A stretch of DNA of 64,000 bases. It comes from Tremella fuciformis (Eukaryota; Basidiomycota; Tremellomycetes; Tremellales; Tremellaceae). Positions 11,909 through 23,438 of this stretch are shown here, in pieces. The DNA is taken from contig CP136490.1 of NCBI GenBank assembly GCA_032768795.1, positions 5,456,001 through 5,520,000 of the forward strand, read 5' to 3'. Numbering within the stretch: the first letter of the stretch is position 1; every line of letters starts with the position of its first letter. The notes under the pieces are model-generated. The model did no database searches. It was not told where the DNA came from and saw only the letters and a program-made list of their open reading frames with translations. The position numbers and the translations under genes were made by a program.

Positions 11909-14900
11909 ATGCCCTCCATCTTCAGCCCCAAAAGGGAGAAAGGCAAACCGCCAGCTCCCATTTCGACGAGATCAATGTTCAAAAAGGGCCTGCCGCCCGC
12001 CCCGGGCTCGCTACCGACATCTCCGCACCGCGCCCAACGCCAAACCCAGGCAAGCCTGTCAGAATTCGGAGCCATTCCTCATCAGAAGGCATTGTGGGTT
12101 GTGGAATCATGGCAAGAGTGTGTGCTGATTTTAAAGCACCCTTGGCGCTTCTTACAGACCGCCTACCCCGCCTACATCACCTCCACCATTCTCGGATGCA
12201 CCTCTGGTTCCACCAAAATATACCTTTTTACCCACCAAGACGTCCTCTGTCACCTCGTCGGACAACTCTATCGACTCGTTTGGCTACGGTTCGGACGAGG
12301 GAACCTCGATCAGAAAGTATGGCTTGTTGGGTGCGGTCGGATCAAGCGTCGTCTTGAGCCTCGAAGATGTAGGGGCGTTGCTACGGGATGTGGGCAAACA
12401 CTTGGAGAACAGAGGTGACTGGTTTCGCGTCAATGGGAGCCGCGCTGATCTCTAGGTCTTGCGACCCCATTGCTGTTTTCCAATCAAGCCCTCGATATGA
12501 ATCCAACCAGAACGAAGATGCTCGTCGAGTCGTATATCGCCACGAAGAGGTGAGAAGAAACCGGTAGGATGCCATGTTTTTCCTGAACGACAGTCATCTT
12601 TCTCGCGGATCGCAAGCTCGAGGAAGCGACTTCCTACAGGACATTGAGTTCGCCAAAGAGCATGAGCTGGCATGGCTCCTGAGATGGGCTCTCAGTCGCA
12701 TCACCAAGCAAAGGGAGGGGACGGGGGAGCTATATCATGGCATCATGGAATGGGAAACATACGAGGAATGGCGCGGACGAGAGAGATGTGAGCGGTGCAA
12801 CGATATCAGACATGTGTCTTGACTAACAATGCAGCATCGGGATACCCTGCTGACGCTTTCCCGCTTCTCTCGTCTCTGGTCCCGGACACATGCTACACTG
12901 CGGTCCTCTTTCCCTTGTTCCGACTCCTCACTCGCTTCGCCTCTCACTCTCACCTCTCGGGCCTCACGCCACACGCGCTATCCTCCCTGTTCGCCCCACT
13001 CATCTTTGACGTTCCGAGCAGTGCGCCCGCCATGTCCGCTCATTCAACATTCGTTCGCGCCGCGGCCGCCACGGAGCATCTGATTTTGGCTTTCATCCGA
13101 TCTTCCGGGGGTGCGACCACCAAAGACGGTCTCGGTGTGGCGGATCTTCCCGCCAGGCTGAAAGAGTGGGTCAGAGGCTATCCAGCCATGGTCGCTTCGG
13201 ACAACGATCTGGCTCGAGCCGGTCCACGCCGAGGTGCACGGGTGATACGGTGTGAACGCGCAAGCAGACAAGTGCGAGCATACTCGCGAGATCTCGTCTG
13301 CCAGGCTGAGCTTTGGGCCGAAGATCTGCCTGTCAAATGGGAGGCGTGGGAGAGAGTCATTCTGAAAAGCCGTCAAGGTTCGGCGGCAAGACCTAAATTC
13401 TCTTCCGACTACCGGCGTAAGATCGGTGTCAAGGAGATGCTTCCCCTCCCTGCGAGCGTCAACGAACTGGGTCGACACACTTCTTATGGGCGAGCATCCA
13501 GGCCCGGCACCGTTAAAGGCAAGCTGGACAGGAAGAGTCTGAACGATGAGGGCGATGAAGCGCGATGGGGCAGTCTAGCTGGTAAGGAGTGGAGCCTTTT
13601 CGAGGAGAGCGGCTTTGACGCTCCTCTGCTGGCCACGCAGGGGTTACGAGATGGGGACATCAAGTCCAAACTGCAGTTCGATCTGAGCGAAAGCGCCAAA
13701 ACCGTGAGTCCAATCGCACGCCGATTTTGGACTGCCCCACGACTGACCAACAGAGCCTGCGGACGCGAAGGGATACTATGGACTGGACGGAATTCGCATC
13801 TGCTGCCGGAGGATTCAACCGCACGGACAAGCTTCTACAAGTTTCCCTTGCTTTTTCGCAACCCATTTCCTCAAGCATCACCGATTGGCCCAAAGAGCGC
13901 GACGAGTTGCGTAAGAAGCTGCAGAAGACCCAGAAAGAGGCCACGCCGTTCCATCACGACACAACACCGAAAGTAGGATCCGAGGTCGCGCAAGATCCCC
14001 AGGCTAGAGCCGATAGTAGCGGTCGTGTCTACATCGAAGAGGCTTTCCTAGATTGCTGGGCAGACCTTATGATGGGTGCGGGATGGATGGATAGGAACGA
14101 ATTGACCTTCAAGGAGGCTAATTGGGCTTTCGTCAGTGTCTACTTTCATCGTACTCGCACAGACGCTCAAGAGCAGGTGGAATACAAGGCTCGGCCCAGC
14201 AAACAAGAAGGCGTGACACTAGATCCCAGGGAGGATCCGCGCTCGACTGATCTATATTTCTTGTTCGAGGAACGGGTTCCTCTGGTACGTATCTCCTCGT
14301 GTCGATCTTTGCGCTGTTTCTGATGGTCCAGGAGTATCAGATCGCTGTCGCTGATCCCAAGCAAAAAAGAACCTTTGCCACGCTCTTCACCCCGAAATCG
14401 AAGAAGCGGGTCACGGCATCTCATTCTTCTTTGCCCATTGGCGGTGCGGATAACGACTTTGATCGCTTCTTGTCGCGCGGACAAACCCGCAAACTCACTC
14501 TCACCTCGCCTGAATCTCAAACGAAAGCGACTGTTTGGCAATTGCATGCTGGCCAACCTGCATCGCCAACTAAGACGCCGACCTCGCAAAAGACCCCAAG
14601 ACCCTCTCGACAGCGCACACGAAGTCACGATAAGAAAGCGCATGATCCGGTGGAGGATGCAAAAATACATGAAGGCAAAGCAAACTTCTTCTCCAACAAG
14701 GTTATCCGTCGGGTGAAGACCGACGAGGATTCGCGTGAAACGGCGAAGAGACACCGGCAGAGGGAGATGGAGGTGGACTACGAGCTGCATTCGGCGAGTG
14801 GTATCAGCTCAGGGGACAACAGTCCGAATGATCTTCGAGCGACTCGTCGGGACGAGGATAAATGGATGGGTTGGTCCGCGTTCAATCAACCCGACTTGTG

Positions 14901-15768
14901 TCTGACGACAGACATCCTGATCGCCAACGGTGCGCGACGGATGGACCGTCAGGAGGCCCCTGCGCCGAGACTAAAGCATGCCACACCGAGAGGGCTGCCC
15001 GTTTCGCCGCACCCTCCACAGGAGACGAGATCTCCTCAAACTCGAGGAGAGGCTACTCCGCCTGTGGTCGTGACGCACAACCCTTACCACACGCCAGAGT
15101 CCGCAGACGAAGTCGAGCTTCCGTTACCTCCTCGACCACCGCGCTCGAGCTCTCGCCCTTCGCTCGTCAGCACGCCCACAAGCTCTCGCCATGGCGACTC
15201 GTCAGCGGCCCATGAGCTGTCGCCTACGAACCCTCTGTCGCACACCGGCCTGCCTACAGGCCCGCGTTCTCCCCCTACGGTAGACCTCTATGGCTCGGAG
15301 ACCTCTTCGCCGACTCATCAAGACATGGAGATCCTCTCGCCCAGACCACGGAGATCACCCAGAGGGCAGAGAGACACAATACGAGATATAGTCGACCATT
15401 ACGACACAGACCTGCGAGAATCGAGCTACTCCGCTTACGCGCCCGATCCCCGTGCGTCGCACGCTTCGTACTCATCTGTCCGCGATTCAGAAATCACCTT
15501 TGAACCAGTCAGTGAGGCCGCATACGAGGAGGAAATCGAAGGTACGCCTACAGAGGAAGACCATCGCATTGAACCGCCTCTCCCCCTCCCCTCGTCACCT
15601 CACCCAGGTGATCCGAGTCAAGTTTCGACGGTCAGCGCAGAGGTGATGCAGCATCTCAAGGCTCCCGAGAGGATCTTTGACTTGACACCGGGCAGAGAAC
15701 CGAGTCCCGCAAGGTACAAACATGGCGAGCCGCTGCATTTCGTTGGTGAGGAGGAAGAGGAGGAGTGA
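11909..15768 (+). CDS. Msb1/Mug8-domain protein (RhoGAP-like, polarity)
   Basis: A large protein of roughly 1,140 residues is built from about six exons. It opens with MPSIFSPKREKGKPPAP. After the first intron (about 12113-12160) it reads SPPPFSDAPLVPPKY, then KYGLLGAVGSS and GLATPLLFSNQALDMNP, which is the Msb1/Mug8 signature. Next come EFAKEHELAWLLRWALSRI and FPLLSSLVPDTCYTAVLF, a RhoGAP-like helical core. A second conserved block (VYIEEAFLDCWADLMMGAGW, YFLFEERVP) lies near 14020-14290. The last 480 residues are Pro/Ser/Arg-rich and disordered, ending in a run of Glu. S. cerevisiae Msb1 acts with Cdc42/Rho1 and Bem1 in bud growth, and S. pombe Mug8 is related. The role here is inferred from the domain only. 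Confidence 0.8.
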
Positions 15769-16044
15769 ACCCTCAGGGAAGTATTCGCCTACACCACATA
15801 TATCACTTGGATATTTTGTATGCTATGTCATTGCATGTCGATTCTGACAGGATCGGAAACTCGGACACCCAGTCCGGCTAAGGGACGTCCGACTTTTACA
15901 TGACATTGATGGTACTATCGTTTCGGTATATGATATGAACATGTCGCTGCTTCTCTGATCCCGCTCACTCGCCTCTTGCACCTCTGCGCAGCCGACCTGC
16001 GCGGCGTCTCAATCTTCTCAACAACGCCGCGAGACCCAAGCACC
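15769..16044. other. Convergent 3' region
   Basis: About 280 bp between two converging genes, presumably their 3' UTRs and terminators. No coding signal seen. Confidence 0.4.
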
Positions 16045-17150
16045 CTACACAACTCCGTTAACCTTCAAGCCTAAGCCCTGCACGGGCTCACCATCACCCT
16101 CTTCGTCGTCGTTCAAATCGTCCTCGATCGGTTCTTTGCCCTTCAGAATCGGGAAAGCCTCTTTGGAGTAATGTCCTTTGCGCTGCTTGTTGAAGGCCTC
16201 GTGACGCGCCTTCTTCTCCTCGTCCATCTCCTCGTCGTCCGAGTCGGAAAATACCTCGCCGCCCATCGCATTGGCCTGCGTATTGGCCTGTGTTGCCCCA
16301 AGGGCCATCTGGACTGGTACAGCCTCGCCTTGTGGAGTGGTGATGTGCGGTCCGGCGGCTTGGTTTGGCGATGTTGCCCCAGAACGTCCGGCGGAGTAGT
16401 CACCGGCGTTAGCTGGCGGTGGGACCGTCGGGAAATCTGCGCGGCCGCCGCCGGGTCGGACGGGATGATCTTTGTTAGGCAGCGAGAACGAGGCTGAGCG
16501 GGACGAGCCGGGTGATGACGATGGCCGGCGACCGCTGGTGGTTGATGGTGTACCAGGGACGCTTCTGATCAACCTTGGCCTCTTGGCAGTAGAGGAAGCT
16601 TACGACCCGCGAGAGCTGCTAGGAGAACGAGGTGGTCTGTCTTGCCTGAGATCGAAGTCGGGGACATCTGTCATCAGCACGGTCGGTCAGGCCGACCATT
16701 ATGGCTCACCGCCCAGGACAACGTCCCTTTCGGCATCATACCGCACAAACGGCGTCTTTGGCTCGTCAATCTTCATGCGCGATTCTTCCTCCTTTTCCAG
16801 CTCGGTGAGCGCAATATTCGCCTCGTCCCATGTCAGGCTGTCGGATCAGTGTCCCATCTTCTTGGCAGTGGACTAATCAAGACTCACTGGTCTTGGAGCC
16901 TCTCTGGGTCGACCGGACTCCGGTCCGCAGCATCACCCTCACCCAGCCCGCTCGGCCGCCTCAGTGGGTTCTTGAGGATCCCTCGAGCAGGCGGAGGCCT
17001 CGAAGCGCTCGGAGTGTGGTCATTGGGGCTGAAGGGCGCGTCCAGCGCGGACGCATCATCTTCTGGTGCCCTTTGCGGGTCTTGGTTGGCTGCGGGTATG
17101 TCGATATGATTCGGATGGCGGTGAGTCTCGGCGTACGGCGGTTTAGACAT
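16045..17150 (-). CDS. GLC8: Protein phosphatase inhibitor-2 family (Glc8-like PP1 regulator)
   Basis: Inhibitor-2/Glc8 proteins bind the catalytic subunit of protein phosphatase 1 and control its activity. Four exons carry the family marks in order: [10 protein letters not shown] (the KGILK PP1-binding motif), [28 protein letters not shown] (the PxTP site that GSK-3 kinases phosphorylate) and [17 protein letters not shown] (the R/K-xHY element that enters the PP1 active site). An acidic [12 protein letters not shown] precedes the last motif. The start at 17150 gives [14 protein letters not shown] and a Pro/Ala-rich leader. Three introns with GTGAG or GTCGT donors lie at about 16880-16827, 16706-16667 and 16620-16572. 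It is divergent from calnexin, with about 350 bp between start codons. Confidence 0.88.
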
Positions 17151-17497
17151 GGCTGTTATGGCCAGTCTGGGAGACTGCGGAGCTGATGCAAGCGGGTCTG
17201 TATTACTGTCGTCGACGCTGTCGTTGCTATCTTGGTGATGGGGATATGGTGTTGCCCGCCGCCCTGCTTCCCTTGCGGCCCGTTCTGTCGTCACCGTCAA
17301 CTCTAGGCACGTGGTCCGGGATAAAATCCTATGAATCCCGAGGGAATATTCTGGTGTGGAGGGCTGTCGCGTGTTCCATGAGCCTGCCACGTCGTCCAGC
17401 AAGTTCGCCGCCTGATTTCTGTCATCGCTTGTTCCCCATCTGCCTGTTTCCGAAAGCCTTGCGCAAGCTCTCAATCTCGCCAAGACATACGTTCAGC
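17151..17497. other. Divergent promoter region, GLC8/calnexin
   Basis: About 350 bp between two divergent start codons. Open frames crossing it are in-frame upstream extensions of the two genes without conserved content. Confidence 0.4.
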
Positions 17498-19865
17498 ATG
17501 CGAGCTCATAACGTTGCCTCCGTCGCTGGCACTGGCGCCATCATACTCGCGGCAGGAGCGTATGCCGATGCCGATTTCAAGGTGAGCACGAACTCCCGCC
17601 GGTGATCTGCGACTGCCAATCCACCCCTCTGGACTCTCTCTCCCCTTCACGCAGCAGTGTCCGTCCACGTCCATTTCATGCCTATGCCTCGCGACCCGCT
17701 TTGGGCTGCGAACATCGCGGTCGCTACGATGTCGGACCATCGCCGCGCCAAGCCCATGCTTGCACCTTTCCCTCTAGCTCCTTTGTGACACCACCCCTGT
17801 CCCACCCCTCGTCTTCCGTTCGTGAATGACTCCTCGCTCGCCAAGATCGTGGTGAGAGCCTAGTGAGCTGATCCGCAGGCATCGGCCCTCCACCCTCCGT
17901 TCCTCGAGCAGTTCACCTCGCCCGTGGCGGAATCGCGATGGACCGTGTCTCGAGCGACCAAGCAGACGCCCGTCGGGGACGAGACCTTTTCGTATGTCGG
18001 CACATGGTCTGTGGAGGAGCCCGATGTCTACCCCGGTATCAAGGGGGACCAGGGTTTGGTTATGAGTGAGTTGAACAATGTATCTCACCGAATCGCAATT
18101 GATGGGACAGAATCCAAGGCTGCCCATCATGCCATTTCTACACTTTTCGAAGAGCCCATTGACCCCAAGGGCAAGCCTCTCGTCGTGCAATACGAGGTGA
18201 AGCTGCAGAAGGGTCTTGACTGCGGTGGAGCATATATCAAGCTCTTGACCGAGACAGATGCTGCCGAGGGCCTCAGGTCAGGTGCTGAATATACGGATAA
18301 GGTGAGTCAAGCATGGGGCAAACCGCGTCAAGCTGACTTACTAGACACCATTCACAATCATGTTCGGTCCGGACAAATGTGGCGCGACCAACAAGGTCCA
18401 CTTCATCTTCCGTCACCAGAACCCCACGACAGGAGAGTGGGAGGAGAAGCATCTCAAGAACCCGCCTTCCCCCAAGATCACGAAGACCACGGCCCTGTAC
18501 ACCCTGATCGTCAAGTGCGTCCTCTGAATGCCCCGTCTCGACTCTCAGGCTGACACTACAGGCCCGACCAGACTTTCGAGATACTCATTAATGACGAGTC
18601 CGTCAGAACCGGATCCCTTCTCGAGGATTTTGACCCTGCCGTCAACCCGCCAGCAGAGATCGGTGCGCAGACATCCAATTTCAGATTTTATGATGCTGAT
18701 GCTGTAGACGACCCTGAGGACTTCAAGCCGGAGAGCTGGGTCGATTTGGCAGAGATTGACGACCCTGTAGCTTCCAAAGTCTGTCTACCCTCTGCATGGT
18801 GGCTCAGATCTGACCCACAGCCTGCGGACTGGGATGAGGATGCCCCGTTGATGATCACCGACTCGAACGCGGTCAAGCCCGACGACTGGCTCGTGGATGA
18901 ACCGGAGCTCATCCCTGATCCCGACGCCGAGAAGCCCGAGGAGTGGGACGACGAGGAAGACGGCGACTGGATCCCTCCCCTGGTCCCGAACCCCAAGTGC
19001 GAGGAGGCCGCCGGTTGTGGCCCCTGGACCCAGCCTAAAATCAAGAACCCCGACTACAAGGTGAGCTGGTGAAGCCGACAGAATGACAAGCCTAACTCGC
19101 TAGGGCAAATGGACAGTACCAAAGATCCCCAACCCTGAATACAAGGGTGTCTGGGCCGCGCGCAAGGTCGCCAACCCGGCTTTCTTCGAAGACCTCCACC
19201 CGTCCGACTTCACCCAGATTTCTGGTATCGGGATCGAGCTCTGGACTATGACCGAGGACATTCTGTGTAAGCTTTCCCTGTCATCATTTGGCCGCGTACT
19301 CACATGCAGTTGACAACATCTACATCTCTCACGATCCGGAGGAGGCCAAGAAGTTCGCTCAGCAGACCTATCACGTCAAGAAGCCACTAGAGAAGGCTGC
19401 TGAGGGCTCGGAAGAGGAAGACGAGGAGCCATCCACTCTGGTCGACAAACTTCGTCTCAAGGTCTACGAATTCCTCCGTCAGTCTTACTTCACATTTTAC
19501 GTGCTTGCGCTGACATTGTAGACCTGTCGAAGATCGACGTCACCCAGGCTGTCAAGCAAATGCCCGAGGTGGCTGCTGGTCTCGCAGCTTTGGCATTCAC
19601 TGTCATCGGCATGCTGGCAGCTCTGTTCATGCCCGGGAAGCCTGTTGTGAGTGTCGCGGTGTGTCTCTGCTTGAGGCAAATATTGATGTTCAAGATTCAG
19701 AAAGTCCCCGCACCTGTCAAGACCACAAAGGTCCAGCCTAAGGAGTCCGCCACGACCGAAAATGGCAAAGAGCCAGCGGTCGCCGAACCTGTCGCTGTTG
19801 CCGGAGAGGAGAAGACCGAGGAGACAGCGGTGAAGAAGAGGGCCACCCGCTCAAGCAAGGAGTAG
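17498..19865 (+). CDS. CNE1: Calnexin, ER lectin chaperone
   Basis: Calnexin is an ER-membrane chaperone that holds monoglucosylated glycoproteins for folding. Exon 1 encodes a hydrophobic signal peptide ending [13 protein letters not shown]. After a long intron (17582-17878) the lectin domain follows: [55 protein letters not shown] and the Cys pair. The P-domain has repeats of the form [21 protein letters not shown] and [10 protein letters not shown], then [21 protein letters not shown] repeats. A transmembrane helix ([20 protein letters not shown]) leads to a Lys/Glu-rich cytosolic tail. About ten introns are placed, all keeping the calnexin frame. Length (about 560 residues) is normal. Confidence 0.97.
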
Positions 19866-20021
19866 GCTATGAGCACGGAGCAAAATCGATGACCCGCACG
19901 GACCAGCAATCATGGGACAGCGGAGGAGGAGTCATGTTCAGAAGTCACGAGCTTTTATATCCAAATGCATCGGTACAGCTGCCCCGTGCTGCCGGATTCG
20001 TTCTTCGAGAAAGCACCTCGA

Positions 20022-21333
20022 TTAGGCTTCCTGAATGTTGACGTGATCGGGTTCTCCATAAATCATCTGCATGCGCAATGCAGACTGGCCAGACCAAGTT
20101 CGCCGTCTCGCTTCGGCGGCTGCGAACGCGTAACGCTTCATGGCTCGTTTCTGCCTGAAAGCTGCACTCCTTGACTGCCCTGTCGCCGATTTATCGCTTG
20201 CGTCGCCAACGAAAGATGAACGTGAGGATGCGGCAGTGGGTAGTAAAGGCTGAGTCGCGTACAGGGAATGGCATTGGTGACATTGGACATCGAACTCTGA
20301 CAGCTGCGTGAGTGCTGCACCATCCAGTGGGTGCTGGCTTGGTATATTCGAGTCTGGACGAGTCCCTTGACAAATCTCGCAAGGTCTCGAGGGGTTCACT
20401 GTCTCTGTAGACTGACTGGCGGATTCGGGTTCGGGAGAAGGGGCATTGGCGATTGCCCGCGGTAATCGAGGCCGTCGGCTGACTGTAGATAACAGCTCGA
20501 TCCTCGGTGGCTCGGCGAATTGTGGACCGCCCTCTTCCATAATCTCGAATGGGGCCTCCGGTGTGCCCGAGCCGCGACCGTGGACCTGTTCCAGCACCGG
20601 CGATGGCAGAGCTCGACTAGTGTTCTCGAGGTACAGCGGTTCGTCCGCGGTTCCCAGCCCCCCAAAGCCGTTTATCCATTCCTCCTCGTCGGTGTGACTC
20701 CCGTGCACGGAATCACCGAGGCGGCCCGCCTCCCGCCTGGTCTCGTGATTCCACTCTTCCACCCTTGGCCAGATATGTTCCCCGAAGAACGTCGCAAGCC
20801 ACTTGAGCACCGCCGCCTCGCCCTGCTTCGGTCGGTCCGCCGCCACCTTTCCCAGCCACAAGGCCCCGATGTACGCCTCGAAGACATCGGCAGAAGTCTT
20901 CATGCTTACTCCTGGCGAGCGGTACCCCGGGAACGGGAGCAGCTCCGAGAGTCCGTAAGTCAGCGCGAGGTGGGCGAAGAGGTTGTTCGTGTTCAGCGGC
21001 ACGAGGTGATTCTGAGTCTGTCAGCGCTACTGCCTTCCAGCGCCCCGGAGGGTGACCGACATGTAGCGGACCCTTCAGGCCCGCGCGGGTGAGAGCCTTC
21101 ATCGACGCGTAGCGCAGCACGACGTCTCCGACTTGGGCGAGGTACTGACGTCTGAGACGGTCATGCGCAATACTGCACAGCTCGGCGCGGTCGATAGGGG
21201 GCAGTGTTGGGAGCCGGGCAGCATCATACTCCTCAACCAGCGCGAGCCAGTGCTCCGGAGGGTTCATAGGAGTCCGCTTTGGCTCGCCCGTCAAGATCTC
21301 TGCGTTCCACGCCAGCACTGAGTGGAATTGCAT
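20022..21333 (-). CDS. RNase III-like protein A (tandem paralogue) with C-terminal CxxC pairs
   Basis: Two exons (21061-21333 and 20022-21011) encode about 420 residues. The N-terminal 200 residues resemble an RNase III domain: YLAQVGDVVLRYASMKAL, NNLFAHLALTYGL and SADVFEAYIGALWLG. In bacterial RNase III the first block reads LEFLGDSxL; here the metal-binding Glu is replaced by Ala while the Asp of GD is kept. The Asp and Glu of the second block (ADxFEAxIG) are present. The C-terminal half is disordered and holds CEIC and CHQC about 40 residues apart, a possible zinc ribbon. No dsRNA-binding domain is seen. The downstream gene on the same strand at 21580-23234 is a clear paralogue with the intron at the same place. 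Substrate and activity are unknown. Confidence 0.65.
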
Positions 21334-21579
21334 GACGGCGATTGTCCAAAACTGCGACTCGAGCATCAGAAAGAAAGTATGGAAAGGCTGGCGGGAGAAG
21401 ATGATGGCTCGGCGCCCGGTCCTCGTGTCCTTTGATGGCCGAAAGGATGGGTCCGCAGTGCTCGAACACGAAGGAACATCATTATACTATACATCGTGCT
21501 GTTCTGCGCAAGAGACTAGATAGCCGAAATGATTATTCCTCAAAGTGAGCTGGGCTTTGGGATTCGGGAAGCTGTCCCA

Positions 21580-23234
21580 TCAGCCCAGTTTGTGGTACTT
21601 GAGGGGCGTCCCGCGAGCAAATCGAAGTGGCGACCCTATGATCCTTTCCTGACCTCCCAGACCGAACCTGGTCGCAAATGATCCCCGGCCTCTCGGCGAG
21701 CCCTTGCCTGGTGTTGCCATCTTGACGTTCGAGGACGACTGCCGCACGACCCTGACGAGCTTCTTGACGCGCTTGACGGCAGAGAGAACAGCGGCCGCCT
21801 TGGATCGGATCGGAGGAGTGTGAGAAGAGTGTTTCGGTGAACGAGTGACAGTGCTCTTCACGGGAGTGAAAAGTGCAGGACCAATGGGCGGCCCGGGGAC
21901 CATTCCAGTTGGAGAAGTCATGCGTGCGCCTAGATCTTTCGGAGGCGTGCGTGATTGATTTCCATCGGCTGGCTCGCCATCGCTACACCTCGTGGGGGCG
22001 ATGCGGACATTAGGATTGTCGAAGCCGATGCGCTCGGCTAAGGTCGGGCGGTCCGTGTGGGCCTGCTTTGCTAACTTTCGGGCGAAAAGAACTTGTCTCA
22101 GATCGGCCTCTTCGGGAAGCTTGCGCTTTGAGTGGACTTTCGGTGTTGGAGTAGCCGATGAAACAGCGGGAGCGAACGACGTGACGTGTCTAGCACCGTA
22201 TTGCGCCTGGGAGAACGCGGAGGCGGTCGCAACGCCCTTCATATCGTCCCAGTCTAGATCCTCCCATTCGTTTTGATCGTCTACATCCGCTTGTTCCTTT
22301 TCGGAGACCCAAGGGAGACTATCTCGGGCAGATTCGATTGGAGCAGCCCTCGAAGGAGTTTGTTCAAGGTAGACTGCCACTGTTCGGTTGGGGGGTTCCG
22401 TGGGAGGCGGTAGTCCCGGAGGAGTAGGTGGTCTCCAGGGAGTGTCGTTGAGCGAAACGTCGTCGCGGGCGTGCGAATCTGTGCTGGTCCACTGTGTCAA
22501 AGTTGCGGCGCAAGATTGATCAGTGAATGTCGGAGGTCCACAAAGGGTAACCGAGGCGATAGGAGTGTCGACCACCCAGGGATTGCCTTTTGTACCGGTA
22601 CCAGAATGCACTCGCGGCCGCGGAGTCATCGGCTCGACCTTAACACCGCTGTTCGCCAGGAGCACCTGACGGGTCTGCTCGGTCCACTCATCGACGACGG
22701 GCCACACGGGCTGCCCATACAGCCTGTCAATCCACCGCAGGATCGCCTTCTCTTGCTGCCATTTGTCCCGAGGACTCTGGCGGGCTCGCAGCCAGAGCGC
22801 CCCGATGTAAGCCTCGAAAATGTCCGCCGAAAACTTCTGAGGTGTGTGCCGATTGTAGATGTTTCCCGGCCCGAGGAGCGTGTGTAAATTATACGACAGG
22901 GCGAGATGGGAGAAGAGGTTGTTCGTGCCGAGGTCGGAGAGGAGTTGCTTGACCTCATCAGCGAGCTCGTGCGGCATGGGGCAGTGCAACTCACGTGTAG
23001 CTTGCCGCAGAGACCAGCGCGGGTGAGAGACCTGAGAGAGCCGTAAACCAAGACTTTGTCGCCTACTTGAGCGAGACTCATTCTGTGTTGATGATCACGG
23101 CCGATGGCGAGGAGGACGCCTGGATCAAGCACGGGCAAAGGAGGCAGGTGATGCGGATCGTAGCGCACTTTGAGCGATTTCCAGTGCGCCGGCAGGCGAG
23201 GAAACACGACAGATGGCTCTCCCGTGAACTCCAT
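21580..23234 (-). CDS. RNase III-like protein B (tandem paralogue) with basic tail
   Basis: Two exons (22995-23234 and 21580-22953, 41-nt intron) encode about 537 residues. It shares with its neighbour TGEP near the start, SLAQVGDKVLVYGSLRSLTR, LGTNNLFSHLALSYNL and SADIFEAYIGALWLR, and the intron after the Leu-His of the same motif. As in protein A, the first catalytic Glu of the RNase III LEFLGD box is missing while three acidic positions remain. The C-terminal 330 residues are unrelated to A. They are Pro-rich, then Lys/Arg-rich (AVKRVKKLVRVVRQSS), which could bind nucleic acid. No dsRNA-binding domain or signal peptide is seen. The start at 23234 may be preceded by a further exon, since the frame is open upstream and protein A has a longer N-terminus. 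Confidence 0.65.
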
Positions 23235-23438
23235 ATTGCTCTGGCGAAAACAAAGAGGTCCTAGAGAAAAGAGTAAAGCAGTGTCAAACGAAGCAGCAGC
23301 GTTGGTTGATGTAGGTTCTTGGGATCAGTAAAGAGAGGCTCGTGCGATGTGGCACTCGGGTAAAATCAGTCGCGTGAAGTCTTTCGAGACCATTTCGCCA
23401 CAAAGTCCACAAGGTATACATGCAAGCGCACAGCAACT

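Noticed and set aside
16171..17186. Plus-strand frames across GLC8
   Set aside because: The minus strand gives the full inhibitor-2 motif set through ordinary introns, so these are shadows.
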